Assembly: GCA_950295325.1 (NCBI GenBank)
Contig: OX485809.1
Coordinates: 11,284,001 to 11,348,000, forward strand
DNA length: 64,000 bases
Direction: 5' to 3'
Source: Polytrichum commune
Lineage: Eukaryota; Streptophyta; Polytrichopsida; Polytrichales; Polytrichaceae
Under the pieces are notes generated by a model. That model was not told where the DNA came from. It saw only the letters and a program-made list of their open reading frames with translations, and ran no database searches. This document shows, in pieces, positions 25,957 to 36,057 of this stretch (position 1 is the stretch's first letter; every line of letters begins with the position of its first letter). The position numbers were made by a program, and so were the translations under genes.

Positions 25957-26166
25957 GCCGGGGGTGCTTTACTTATAATCACTTTCCTATCTTCCCACCA
26001 CTTAGGGACCCGAGACCTTGTTACGTCCCAAGGGACAGCGGCACCGCGCGGGTCTTAGTGGTTTTGGGAGGTTAGGGCAAATTGTGGGGTAACCCTCGCA
26101 ATTTTTTTTCCATATTCACGCACTCGTTTTTACACTTACTCACTCATTCACGTGATTTTTTTCTTG

Positions 26167-28083
26167 ATGAAGGGGGAGGCCATTGCTCCTTACCAAGACG
26201 AGGATTCAAGGCTGCACCGTGATTGGCTCCAAAGCAAGGCATCCGCGAATACTGGTGAAGGTACAGGAAGCGATCCCGGAAGTGGAAGTACTGCAGCACG
26301 TAATCCACGTCCAGATCCTTTTCAGTTTGATGAGGAGTTCTTTGCTGTTGGTCATTCAGGAGGCAACCAAACACGGGGAAGCCGTGGAACACGTGGGAGT
26401 CGGGGAAATAGTGGACATAGAGGGAGAATAGGAAGGGGACCAAGCTCAGGCAGTTCCACAGGTATAAATGCACCCACTTGTTCGGAGAACGTGCCACCAC
26501 AATCTCCGACACCGTGGACATCAACACCGCTTAGCCCTGCTCGAGATGTACCTCAGGGTTCGGAGCATGATGAAAGACGGGGATTGAAACGCGCAGCAGA
26601 ATCGGGAGGGATGGAGGAGGGGTCTATGGCATCAGGTTCTCAATCAAAGAAAAAGAGACATAGAGGCAAACGCGATAAACATATCGATGAGGCTCGAAAC
26701 CATTGTAGGATATTGGTGTTGGGATGGTTTAACAAGCACAACATGGTTTTTTTGGAAAAAAAATACCTCAATGATGGTACAAAGGGTTTAGAGTTGGTGA
26801 AGAACGAGTTGATTCTTCTTCTCATGGAAGGCATGGCTGGAGCTGAGTTTGAAGAAGCTAGGGGCATGAGCGATTGGGACACATGGATTGAATCTCAAGC
26901 CAGGGAAGCAATCCACAATCCAACAATGACATATGATGCTGTGCATCCCGGTGAGGGAAGTAGTGGTGGCAGGAAGTCTGAGCTGTACGAGAAGCTAGAG
27001 AATTGGAGAAGAGGCGTAATAAGCGCAAAAGGAACATCCGCCCGCACCCTTCCCGTTTTCATTGATAGACAAATGGCAGACAACATTGCCACTCAGGGCT
27101 GACATGGTGTCATATGGTTGCCTAGAGATGTGGAGATCAAAGCCTTGGATAAGGAAATCTTCCAAGGGTCCTACGGAGTGGTGCGGAGGGTCACAATTCA
27201 TGGAGCATCATTCATTCCTAGCTGGATAGAGTGGGCTGGGAAGACCATGAAGGCCACGAATAGTTTGGAGAATCGAAAGGAGCGTTCACTTGAAGCATTG
27301 GCATGTCCTGTAGATCATCCTGGGGTAATCAAGATACAGTACATCCATGTGAAAACATACGAATCCTATTCATTGTGGTGGAATGGAGGCTCTTTGAAGA
27401 CCATGAGGGTCTATGACTACCAAGTTCCGGATGTCCACGAGAGCACAATCCTTGAAGCGCCAGGGCTCGACTTTGATTCACGAAAACGCTTGGTTGTATA
27501 TCGAAAGCATCGAGCTTATTTGGCATAGGCTCTAATGTGCATTGTGGATGTAGTGCACAAGCAGGGCGTGTTGCACAATGACCTTAACCCCAACAATGTC
27601 ATGTTGCATTTTCCACAAGACCGTGAGAACACGGTTTTCATTGGTGTGTGTGATTGGGGCATGGCATCATGGGGAGATGAGGACGCCCCCTCTAACTATG
27701 GAAAAGATTCAGTGGATGAGATGAACAAGCACAAAGCACAATACAATTGTGCTGGTCCTAAATTATTCCATGTATGAGGGCAGCGTGGAACATCGACCTC
27801 TCCAATGAGGATGGCTCGGAAACATAGGCACACATATCTCTCGGAGTCCTTCTCAGTGGGTGCTTTGGCAAAGAAGATTTATCACAAGGATTCGACTTCC
27901 CCCTTGTTTCAGCTAAATCGTGATCCAAATGCCTTGAAGATGCGGTTTGAGGTAGCATTGGATGCATTAACGAAGACCAATCCAGCGGAAAGGTCAACCG
28001 TCACACACGAAGTGAACATTTTGAAGTCGCCTCCATACAACATGGTTAACCCGACAATGTGCTTCCGAGACACGGCAAAATAG
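26167..28083 (+). pseudogene. Protein-kinase-like gene with RG-rich N-terminal region (decayed)
   Basis: One reading frame runs from ATG 26167 to the stop at 28083 and is interrupted by TGA (27100), TAG (27526) and TGA (27775). The N-terminal part is Gly/Ser/Arg-rich with RG repeats (SRGTRGSRGNSGHRGR), then a basic cluster KKKRHRGKR like a nuclear signal, then an unrecognised helical region. The second part has kinase marks: a Gly-loop FQGSYGVVRRV, a Lys in WAGKTMKA, a catalytic-loop-like HNDLNPNNVML and CDWG in place of DFG. Around 27470-27530 another frame (ENAWLYIESIELIWHRL) fits a kinase helix better, suggesting two compensating indels. The HND loop keeps Asp and Asn, so an ancestral active kinase is possible. 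It lies next to the hAT left end, after the C-rich tract and a TATA box, and reads as cargo rather than a transposition gene. Confidence 0.7.
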
Positions 28084-28530
28084 ATTTTTTCTGTTTTTTT
28101 TGCATCAATTTTGAATCATACCAATTTTGTAACCGTTGGAGATGTAAATAAAGCCATCAATTTTGCATACAAAACTTGTATGAGGTTTATGAAATGTTTG
28201 TACTCCATGAAGCTTTTGCTTCATAATCGAGAAGAAGTCTATGGAAGGCTAAGCAAGGTTCTCGCCTCTCGTGAGGCCACGTGTTAACTGCCAACAAAAT
28301 GGTACTCCCTTCTTTGTAAATCTGACTCTATAAACGTTAATGGATGAAATTCAACCATAACATGGATGATAAAAACTACACATCCAGTTACATTGATTCA
28401 TATTCACTCGTGATTTGTAAACTTGATATTGAATAAAGTTTTGATTGGGTGTACAATTTTATGAATATTATTCTCTCACAAGGACTATTCACAATTGCTT
28501 ATATTTATAATTATGTAATTCACAATCACT
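28084..28530. other. Spacer downstream of the kinase-like gene
   Basis: AT-rich 3' region. No gene seen. Probably includes the 3' end of the kinase-like transcript. Confidence 0.5.
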
Positions 28531-28860
28531 ATATTTTGGAAGTTTGGACATAGTCTCGGTTTTTTGGCTCTCAAAAAATCATATGAAGTCCAAAAAATGA
28601 GTTCTTGGTATCCATGGATAGGTAATGAAGTCCTCTACATGAATATGCAATAATATTTCTACTGCAAAAAAGTATATGGTCACAATTCTACGCTGTTCCC
28701 TTTGAATCTGCACTTTGTCACTATTTTTTGGAAGTTTGGATATAGTCTCGGTTTTTTGGCTCTCAAAAATTCATATGAAGTCCAAAAAATGAGTTCTTGG
28801 TATCCATGGATAGGTAATGAAGTCCTCTACATGAATATGCAATAATATTTCTACTGCAAA
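28531..28860 (+). repeat. Direct duplication of about 138 bp
   Basis: 28531-28668 and 28722-28860 are nearly identical. Both contain GGAAGTTTGGA, AGTCTCGGTTTTTTGGCTCT, ATGGATAGGTAATGAAGTCC and AATATTTCTACTGCAAA. The second copy ends exactly where C-rich tract 2 begins. Confidence 0.85.
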
Positions 28861-29012
28861 GTTCCCCCATCCACTCACCCCCCCGCGCTCCCTACCCCCC
28901 ATCCACTCACCCCCCGCCCCCGTTCCCTCCCCGCTCCCACCCGTTCCCTAGTGTTCCCCCCCCATAGCGTTCTATGAGATACTTTTAGAAGTCTCAAGTC
29001 TTTCTATATATA
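28861..29012 (+). promoter_or_regulatory. C-rich tract 2 followed by TATA box, with no surviving gene
   Basis: 28861-28970 repeats CCCCCATCCACTCACCCC and CCCGTTCCC. TATATATAG follows at 29005-29013. This copies the layout ahead of the kinase-like and transposase genes. Downstream, ATG at 29097 opens a short frame (MDKNHPTLVLRHR) ending near a GT. It could be the first exon of a lost gene, or chance. Confidence 0.4.
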
Positions 29013-29490
29013 GATACTTTAAGAAGTTTCAAGTATTTCTATATATAAACTTAATTCTCCTTTCTATATGTTTGAATTACTTCTTTATTTCTTCACATGG
29101 ATAAGAATCATCCAACCCTCGTCCTTCGACATCGCATTCATCTCATCATAGGTGAGGTTAAGTAGGTGAGGACTAGACCATGTTCGCTAAGGTCCCCCTC
29201 AATACTTTCGATGGAATTTGGGCCAAGGGGGAACTTTAAGGGTTGTTGTTGATAGGTGTTACGATGTACTAAAGTCATAGAAGTATGCAGTAATAATCGG
29301 TTGGTGAATTAAAAAAAATAAAAATAAAAATCATAGAAGTGGTACAACATATTATACAAGTCATAACTTTATTATTGCGACAACGGTACAAATGCCCTTT
29401 ATTAATCATATACATGAACAAACCATGCAAACTCTAATATTCCACTTCATTCCGTCAACTTGACTTCCGTCATGCCAACCTCGTTGATGC

Positions 29491-30030
29491 TCATGGCTTC
29501 CGGCGAGGGTCCATTTTTGGAAGAGGATTCGGCCGAAGTAAATCAACATAGCTAATTGTTCGGTCTTTCATCCATTCCTTCAACGGTAGCCGATGAGGCG
29601 ATAATCCTTTCATCTTCTTACGAATAGGCAAAGTCTTTGAAGATTCACCTGCTACCTTGACTATTTCAATGTCGATTGAAGTCTCATCCACATCTACATC
29701 CCCGGGCTTTTCCAAAATATCCGCACACAAATCAATCAGATCATTTAGATCTCCACCCACGCATTGTGTGTTGTCCTTCTCCACCGCATAGATCTCAAAG
29801 TTGTCCGCATATCGTCGTTGTTCCTCCTCCGCCCTCATCCTCCAAGCTTGTGTAGATTGTGAGAAGGAAGTCATGACATATTCATCACGAAATCGATCTC
29901 TAGCACTTCTATCATCTCTCTCACGCTCGAGTGTTGGATTGAATGGAATATGGAAATCGTCTAAATTGTATATCTCCTCATCGCATTCTAGACCCTCAAA
30001 CATGACTTTCTCCTTTCCCATCCTATCCAT
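29491..30030 (-). CDS. Intact 179-codon acidic/charged protein, unrecognised
   Basis: Uninterrupted frame from ATG 30030 to the stop at 29491. The product is highly charged. It has an acidic N-terminal region (ECDEEIYNLDDFHIPFNP), an Arg/Asp-rich helix (ERERDDRSARDRFRDEY), a helical EEEQRRYADNF stretch, an acidic middle (DVDVDETSIDIEIV) and a basic tail (PLPKMDPRRKP). No domain is recognised. A TATA box on the same strand (30071-30079) lies about 41 nt upstream, so the leader would be very short. It sits between C-rich tract 2 and the satellite array, inside the hAT, and is the only cargo frame without a premature stop. Role unknown; a small hAT accessory protein or a captured host fragment are both possible. 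Confidence 0.55.
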   Translation of the reverse strand: MDRMGKEKVMFEGLECDEEIYNLDDFHIPFNPTLERERDDRSARDRFRDEYVMTSFSQSTQAWRMRAEEEQRRYADNFEIYAVEKDNTQCVGGDLNDLIDLCADILEKPGDVDVDETSIDIEIVKVAGESSKTLPIRKKMKGLSPHRLPLKEWMKDRTISYVDLLRPNPLPKMDPRRKP

Positions 30031-30070
30031 GATATTCTACCTTCGTTATATGTATGGGTCTCAATGATCT

Positions 30071-30079
30071 ATTTATATA
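30071..30079 (-). promoter_or_regulatory. TATA box upstream of the 179-codon ORF
   Basis: The minus strand reads TATATAAAT ahead of AGATCATTGAG, about 41 bp before the ATG. Confidence 0.55.
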
Positions 30080-30299
30080 TTGAGCTCTAAGGACTTGATG
30101 ACGATGACCAATAATTGATGTAATCCAATATGTAGAGGATCCAATTCTCATTGGTAAGATAAAAGTCAACGCAATCGGAATAAAAATAAAGTTGGTTAGG
30201 TGAAAAATGTACACTTTTGAAAAAGTCTTCCGACATCCGCATTGCAAACCTCTTCGATACCTCTTTGAACTTTCCATATTTGATTAGTTATCCACTCAT

Positions 30300-33200
30300 T
30301 CAACAAATCATTAATTTATGCTTCAACCTTAGTGGTCCATATAGTTTCACAACAACAAGTCAATAATTTATGCTCCAACCTAAGTGGTTCATATGGTTTC
30401 ACAACCCGTGTCGCGCACCCGAATGCATTTTCATTCAACAAGTCACTAATTTGTGCTTCAACCTTAGTGGTTCATATGGTTTCATAACCCATGTCGCGCA
30501 CTCGAATGCATTTTCATTCAACAAGTCACTAATTTGTGCTTCAGCCTTAGTGGTTCATATGGTTTCACACCCCATGTTGCGCACCCGAATGCATTTTCAT
30601 TCAACAAGTCACTAATTTGTACTTCAACCTTAGTAGTTCATATGGTTTCACACCCCATGTCACGCACCCGAATGCATTTTCATTCACCAAGTCACTAATT
30701 TGTGCTTCAACCTTAGTGGTTCATATGGTTTCACAACCCATGTCGCACACCCGAAAGCATTTTCATTCAACAAGTCACTAATTTGTACTTCAGCCTTAGT
30801 AGTTCATATAATTTCACACCCCATGTCGCGCACCCGAATGCATTTTCATTCAATAAATCACTAATTTGTGTTTCAACCTTAGTGGTTCATATGGTTTCAC
30901 AACCCATGTCGTGCACCTGAATGCATTTTCATTCAACAAGGTACTAATTTGTGCTTCAACCTTAGTGGTTCATATGGTTTGACAACCCATGTCGCGCACC
31001 CGAATGCATTTTCATTCAACAAGTCACTAATTTGTACTTCAACCTTAGTGGTTCATATGATTTCACAACCCATGTCGCGCACCCGAATACATTTTCATTC
31101 AACAAGTCATTAATTTGTGCTTCAACCTTAGTGGTTCGTATGGTTTCACACCCAATGTCACGCACCCGAATGCATTTTCATTCAACAAGTCACTAATTTG
31201 TGCTTCAACCTTAGTGGTTCATATGGTTTCACACCCCATGTCGCGTACCCGAATGCATTTTCATTCAACAAGTCACTAATTTGTGCTTCAACCTTAGTGG
31301 TTCATATGGTTTCATAACCCATGTCGCGCACTCGAATGCATTTTCATTCAACAAGTCACTAATTTGTACTTCAGCCTTAGTGGTTCATATGGTTTCACAC
31401 CCCATGTTGCGCACCCGAATGCATTTTCATTCAACAAGTCACTAATTTGTGCTTCAACCTTAGTAGTTCATATGGTTTCACACCCCATGTCACGCACCCG
31501 AATGCATTTTCATTCACCAAGTCACTAATTTGTGCTTCAACCTTAGTGGTTCATATGGTTTCACAACCCATGTCGCACACCCGAAAGCATTTTCATTCAA
31601 CAAGTCACTAATTTGTACTTCAGCCTTAGTAGTTCATATAATTTCACACCCCATGTCGCGCACCCGAATGCATTTTCATTCAACAAATCACTAATTTGTG
31701 CTTCAACCTTAGTGGTTCATATGATTTCACAACCCATGTCGCGCACCCGAATACATTTTCATTCAACAAGTCATTAATTTGTGCTTCAACCTTAGTGGTT
31801 CATATGGTTTCATAACCCAATGTCGCGCACCCGAATGCATTTTCATTCAACAAGTCACTAATTTGTGCTTCAGCCTTAGTGGTTCATATGGTTTCACACC
31901 CCATGTCGCGTACCCGAATGCATTGTCATTCAACAAGTCACTAATTTGTGCTTCAACCTTAGTGGTTCATATGGTTTCATAACCCATGTCGCGCACTCGA
32001 ATGCATTTTCATTCAACAAGTCACTAATTTGTGCTTCAGCCTTAGTGGTTCATATGGTTTCACACCCCATGTTGCGCACCCGAATGCATTTTCATTCAAC
32101 AAGTCACTAATTTGTACTTCAACCTTAGTGGTTCATATGATTTCACAACCCATGTCGCGCACCCGAATACATTTTCATTCAACAAGTCATTAATTTGTGC
32201 TTCAACCTTAGTGGTTCATATGGTTTCATAACCCATGTCGCGCACTCGAATGCATTTTCATTCAACAAGTCACTAATTTGTGCTTCAGCCTTAGTGGTTC
32301 ATATGGTTTCACACCCCATGTCGCACACCCGAAAGCATTTTCATTCAACAAGTCACTAATTTGTACTTCAGCCTTAGTAGTTCATATAATTTCACACCCC
32401 ATGTCGCGCACCCGAATGCATTTTCATTCAACAAATCACTAATTTGTGTTTCAACCTTAGTGGTTCATATGGTTTCACAACCCATGTCGTGCACCTGAAT
32501 GTATTTTCATTCAACAAGGTACTAATTTGTGCTTCAACCTTAGTGGTTCATATGGTTTGACAACCCATGTCGCGCACCCGAATGCATTTTCATTCAACAA
32601 GTCACTAATTTGTACTTCAACCTTAGTGGTTCATATGATTTCACAACCCATGTCGCGCACCCGAATACATTTTCATTCAACAAGTCATTAATTTGTGCTT
32701 CAACCTTAGTGGTTCGTATGGTTTCACACCCAATGTCGCGCACCCGAATGCATTTTCATTCAACAAGCCACTAATTTGTGCTTCAACCTTAGTGGTTCAT
32801 ATGGTTTCACACCCCATGTCGCGTACCCGAATGCATTTTCATTCAACAAGTCACTAATTTGTGCTTCAACCTTAGTGGTTCAAATGGTTTCACAACCCAT
32901 GTCGCGCACCCGAATGCATTTTCATTCAACAAGTCACTAATTTGTGCTTCAACCTTAGTGGTTCATATGGTTTCACAACAACAAGTCACCAATTTGTGCT
33001 TTAACCTTAGTGGTTCATATGGTTTCACACCCCATGTCGCGCACCCGAATGCATTTTCATTCAATAAGTCACTAATTTGTGCTTGAACCTTACTGGTTCA
33101 TATGGTTTCACAATCCATGTCGCGCACCCGAATGCATTTTCATTCAACAAGTCACTAATTTGTGCTTCAACCTTAGTGGTTCAAATGGTTTCACAATCCA

Positions 33201-33505
33201 TGTCGCGCACCCGAATGCATTTTCATTCAACAAGTCACTAATTTGTGCTTCAACCTTAGTGGTTCATATGGTTTCACAACAACAAGTCACCAATTTGTGC
33301 TTTAACCTTAGTGGTTCATATGGTTTCACACCCCATGTCGCGCACCCGAATGCATTTTCATTCAACAAGTCACTAATTTGTGCTTCAACCTTAGTGGTTC
33401 AAATGGTTTCACAACCCATGTCGCGCACCCGAATGCATTTTCATTCAACAAGTCACTAATTTGTGCTTCAACCTTAGTGGTTCATATGGTTTGACAATCC
33501 ATGTA
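30300..33505 (+). repeat. 83-bp satellite array, about 38 copies, with higher-order structure
   Basis: The unit length is 83 bp: GAATGCATTTTCATTC recurs at 30421 and 30504, and so on. Each unit holds CACTAATTTGTGCTTCAACC, TTAGTGGTTCATATGGTTTC and CATGTCGCGCACCCGAATGC. Variant units recur as blocks. CACCCGAAAGCATTTTC appears near 30749, 31579 and 32328, spaced about 10 and 9 units, and the GGTTTGACAACCC variant near 30978 and 32558. This suggests block duplication by unequal exchange. Shortened units with CAACAACAAGTC occur near the left edge and near 32970 and 33270. ORFs across the array are periodic artefacts, since 83 is not a multiple of 3. Confidence 0.95.
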
Positions 33506-33793
33506 TTTTCAGATACAACAATTCAATAGATACATGTTATTTATCTTCTTGGTAGTGGTACAATGCGTTTGCTTGAGTATCTCAGATCGAATCTAGGATA
33601 TGCATGCATGGTGTAAAAATAAGATAAAATTGGAGCTTTTGGATATGGTATGTCTAATGTCTTGTGTAGTGTTGCCGCATCATCTTCATGTTTACCCTCT
33701 AATTCTAAAATGTTCATATGTTTCTTCAAATGATGAAGATGGTAGCCCAATCCATTGCATCCACTTCAAGCCCACAAATAAAGACCCGCATAA
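33506..33793. other. Spacer between the satellite and the nested MULE
   Basis: No gene supported. Unremarkable AT-rich sequence leading to the MULE target site. Confidence 0.5.
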
Positions 33794-33803
33794 GAGCATC
33801 AAG
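33794..33803. repeat. 10-bp target-site duplication, left (GAGCATCAAG)
   Basis: Identical to 49401-49410 and directly abuts the MULE terminal repeat. Mutator-like elements typically make 9-11 bp duplications. Confidence 0.93.
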
Positions 33804-33857
33804 GGCAGACGATATGGTACCCCCTACGAGCTTTTGTAGGGGGCACCTGACATGTCA
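33804..33857 (+). repeat. MULE left terminal inverted repeat, with internal hairpin
   Basis: Matches the reverse complement of 49347-49400 with about five differences. It contains a small stem CCCCCTAC...GTAGGGGG conserved in both ends. Confidence 0.92.
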
Positions 33858-35040
33858 GGGTCAGCCCGGATGGAGCTGCCCGAGGTAACCGGTGCGACCG
33901 GTAAAGGTGACCGGTTCGGCAGGTGGATCGTGGATGAAGAACCTGGGGCTCCGACCCTCGTTCCGGAGGTTCTTCGAGGGGTGGGTTCAGGGTTGTCTTT
34001 TCAGGTGTACACTCAAGCTCATGTACTGTCACGTTTTTCAGGGTTGTCTGTTCTCTTGAGTGTACTGCACGAATCGAAATGATTGTGCAGATCCTTGTGG
34101 TGATGACGGCGATGAGGACAGATTTGGTGTTGTCATTGCGATTGGACTTCGCGGCGAAGGATGTGATTGAGCAGTCACACATCAACAGCTAGGGTATGAT
34201 TATGCTTGGATTTCGACTTCAATGAATGCGGTTCAGGTTCAATGAAACAACTTTGATGCTTCAGTGCACAATCATCTTGCTAATACTCTGTGATTGGGAG
34301 TCGCATCTTGGATTTGGGACACATTTTGGGCAGTTGAGAGTGTTTAGGGTTTAGGAGTGAGATGGTGTGGATCGGCTGTATGGGCATGAGGACATGGAAG
34401 AGGGAGGGGAACTGATGATGGCGAGTGGCAGGAATGGGGAGGAGAGCGTAGAGAAGCTTCAGGTTGGTGATCTGCCGGCACGCTAATTGGGACAGATTGC
34501 TGGACTTCGGAGGCGACATGACAGATAAAGGTGCGTTTCTCGAGGATCCTCGTATTCGGAGTGTGGGGAGCGATAGTGGCATTGTGGGAGTGTGTGGGTC
34601 AAGACCATGAGTATAGGTCATCTCATAAGCTTGTTAGTGGGGATTTTGGCACTGGGAAGGAAATGGATGGAGCCACTGATCAACCCTCCTTAAAAAAATC
34701 AATGATGGAAGAGAGTGCCGCGATAGGAGGTGGTAGAGTGCCAATTGGTGCACGTGGGTAGTTTCTCCATTTAGTTTAGTTGAGGGTAGCCGTTCTTTTG
34801 GGGGCTGGGCGGACAACGCTTTTAAGGGGTTTCCAAGGATAATGCATTCTGAAAGTTCAGGTCGAATTGAGGATGTCTCCTCTGCGTCCACTTTGGACCA
34901 TGTGTTCGCATCATTACGAACTCGAACCTTCGTCACTTCAACAGAAAGATGCGTCATAGAGGCGTCGTGTAATACAAGTAATGTACAACTTGGGACAAGA
35001 CTCGATAGATATACACAGGTGGGTATTTGCATAAGCTTCA
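33858..35040. other. Left part of the MULE, no supported gene
   Basis: Mixed-composition DNA with ORFs up to about 140 codons on both strands and no recognised domain. A TTTAGGGTTTAGG stretch occurs near 34345. It may hold captured gene fragments too decayed to name. Confidence 0.4.
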
Positions 35041-35870
35041 GAACAGGAAACATACAAGAATTCGGGCGGCTGGAGTTCCAAAGCGAACTTGAAATTTATC
35101 CTCGAGTCCCGTCGTGAGGATATCAGGGTGCATGAATTTTGTTTTGTATTTCCATAATCATTCTTTAATCGAGTGGGCAGAGGACTATGTTTTCCACACA
35201 TAGTTTGTTCATTCCTTGACCTAAGGAGGCATTTCAGCGACATTATCTTTCGCAGAGGTGGGTTCACTTTCTTTCACTTCATCGAAGGTTCCAAATGCTT
35301 TCTCATGGGCTCTTGCAATAGTCCAGTTAAACATCGATTCCCGAGTGCGAAATCTATGAACTCCTGTTTTTACAAGGTGTGCTTCTCTATTATATTCTCT
35401 TCTCATGAATTCCCAATCTGCCCCTCCGAATTGATCTTCTGCCATTGTGTTTGGTAGAGAAAGAAATTTCCCAGTTCGACATCGATTCCTGAGTGCAATG
35501 CCCATAAACTCAGAAGCCCCCCTTTTCACAAGGTGTGCTTCTGTATTTTCCTCTGATATATTCCAAATCCAAAATGGTTTTCTGTTGGTGTGTTTAGGTA
35601 GAGAGAGAGATGTGAATTTCAGAAAGCTTAGAGGGTTTCGTTGAGGAAGGGTTTTTAAGGAGGTTTAGTGCGTGAATGAGGTCTTTGACTTTGGAGGCTG
35701 TAGATTTGCAACAGGATGGTTGCTTGGACAAATTGCAGGTATTTCAGCAACATTATCTTTCGCAGATGTGGATTTGCTTTCTTTGACCTGATCATAGCTC
35801 CCAATTCTTTTCATGGGCTCTTGCCAGTGACGACAATGTACTGAGGGGGATTTGCATCAAATTCGTTCGC
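35041..35870 (-). pseudogene. Repeated gene-fragment-like cassettes on the minus strand (possible captured exons)
   Basis: A frame at 35529-35221 reads ALRNRCRTGKFLSLPNTMAE..., YNREAHLVKTGVHRFRTRES, ARAHEKAFGTFDEVKESE... and DNVAEMPP. The stretch AACATCGATTCCCGAGTGCG...AAGGTGTGCTTCTCT (35331-35393) recurs as GACATCGATTCCTGAGTGCA...AAGGTGTGCTTCTGT (35478-35550). ATTTCAGC(G/A)ACATTATCTTTCGCAGA recurs at 35230 and 35737 with CTTTCTTTGA/CATGGGCTCTTGC downstream. This resembles several copies of one exon picked up and duplicated, as in Pack-MULEs. The source gene is not recognised. Confidence 0.4.
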
Positions 35871-36057
35871 AGGGTAGCCTTATGCCCGATTGAGATTCTG
35901 AACTGGGAGTGATTCAAGAAGCTCCAGGTGAAGAATTTTTCAAGATACCAATTGGCAAGCTCCAATTACTCTTCTTTTGTGTACCTTTGAATGTGTTGAT
36001 TGTGAACTAGGTAATGAATGCAAGGAGCCCGGCCATAAGCTGTAGCGGCGAGGTAGG

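Noticed and set aside
30370-33459. Plus-strand ORFs of 67-126 codons in the satellite array
   Set aside because: They are periodic by-products of an 83-bp unit that changes frame each copy. No domain or start context.
30300-33505. CRISPR-like array
   Set aside because: The units are uniform head-to-tail satellite without distinct spacers, in a plant nuclear context.
34340-34352. Telomere repeat inside the MULE
   Set aside because: Fewer than two TTTAGGG units, as expected by chance or as a telo-box.
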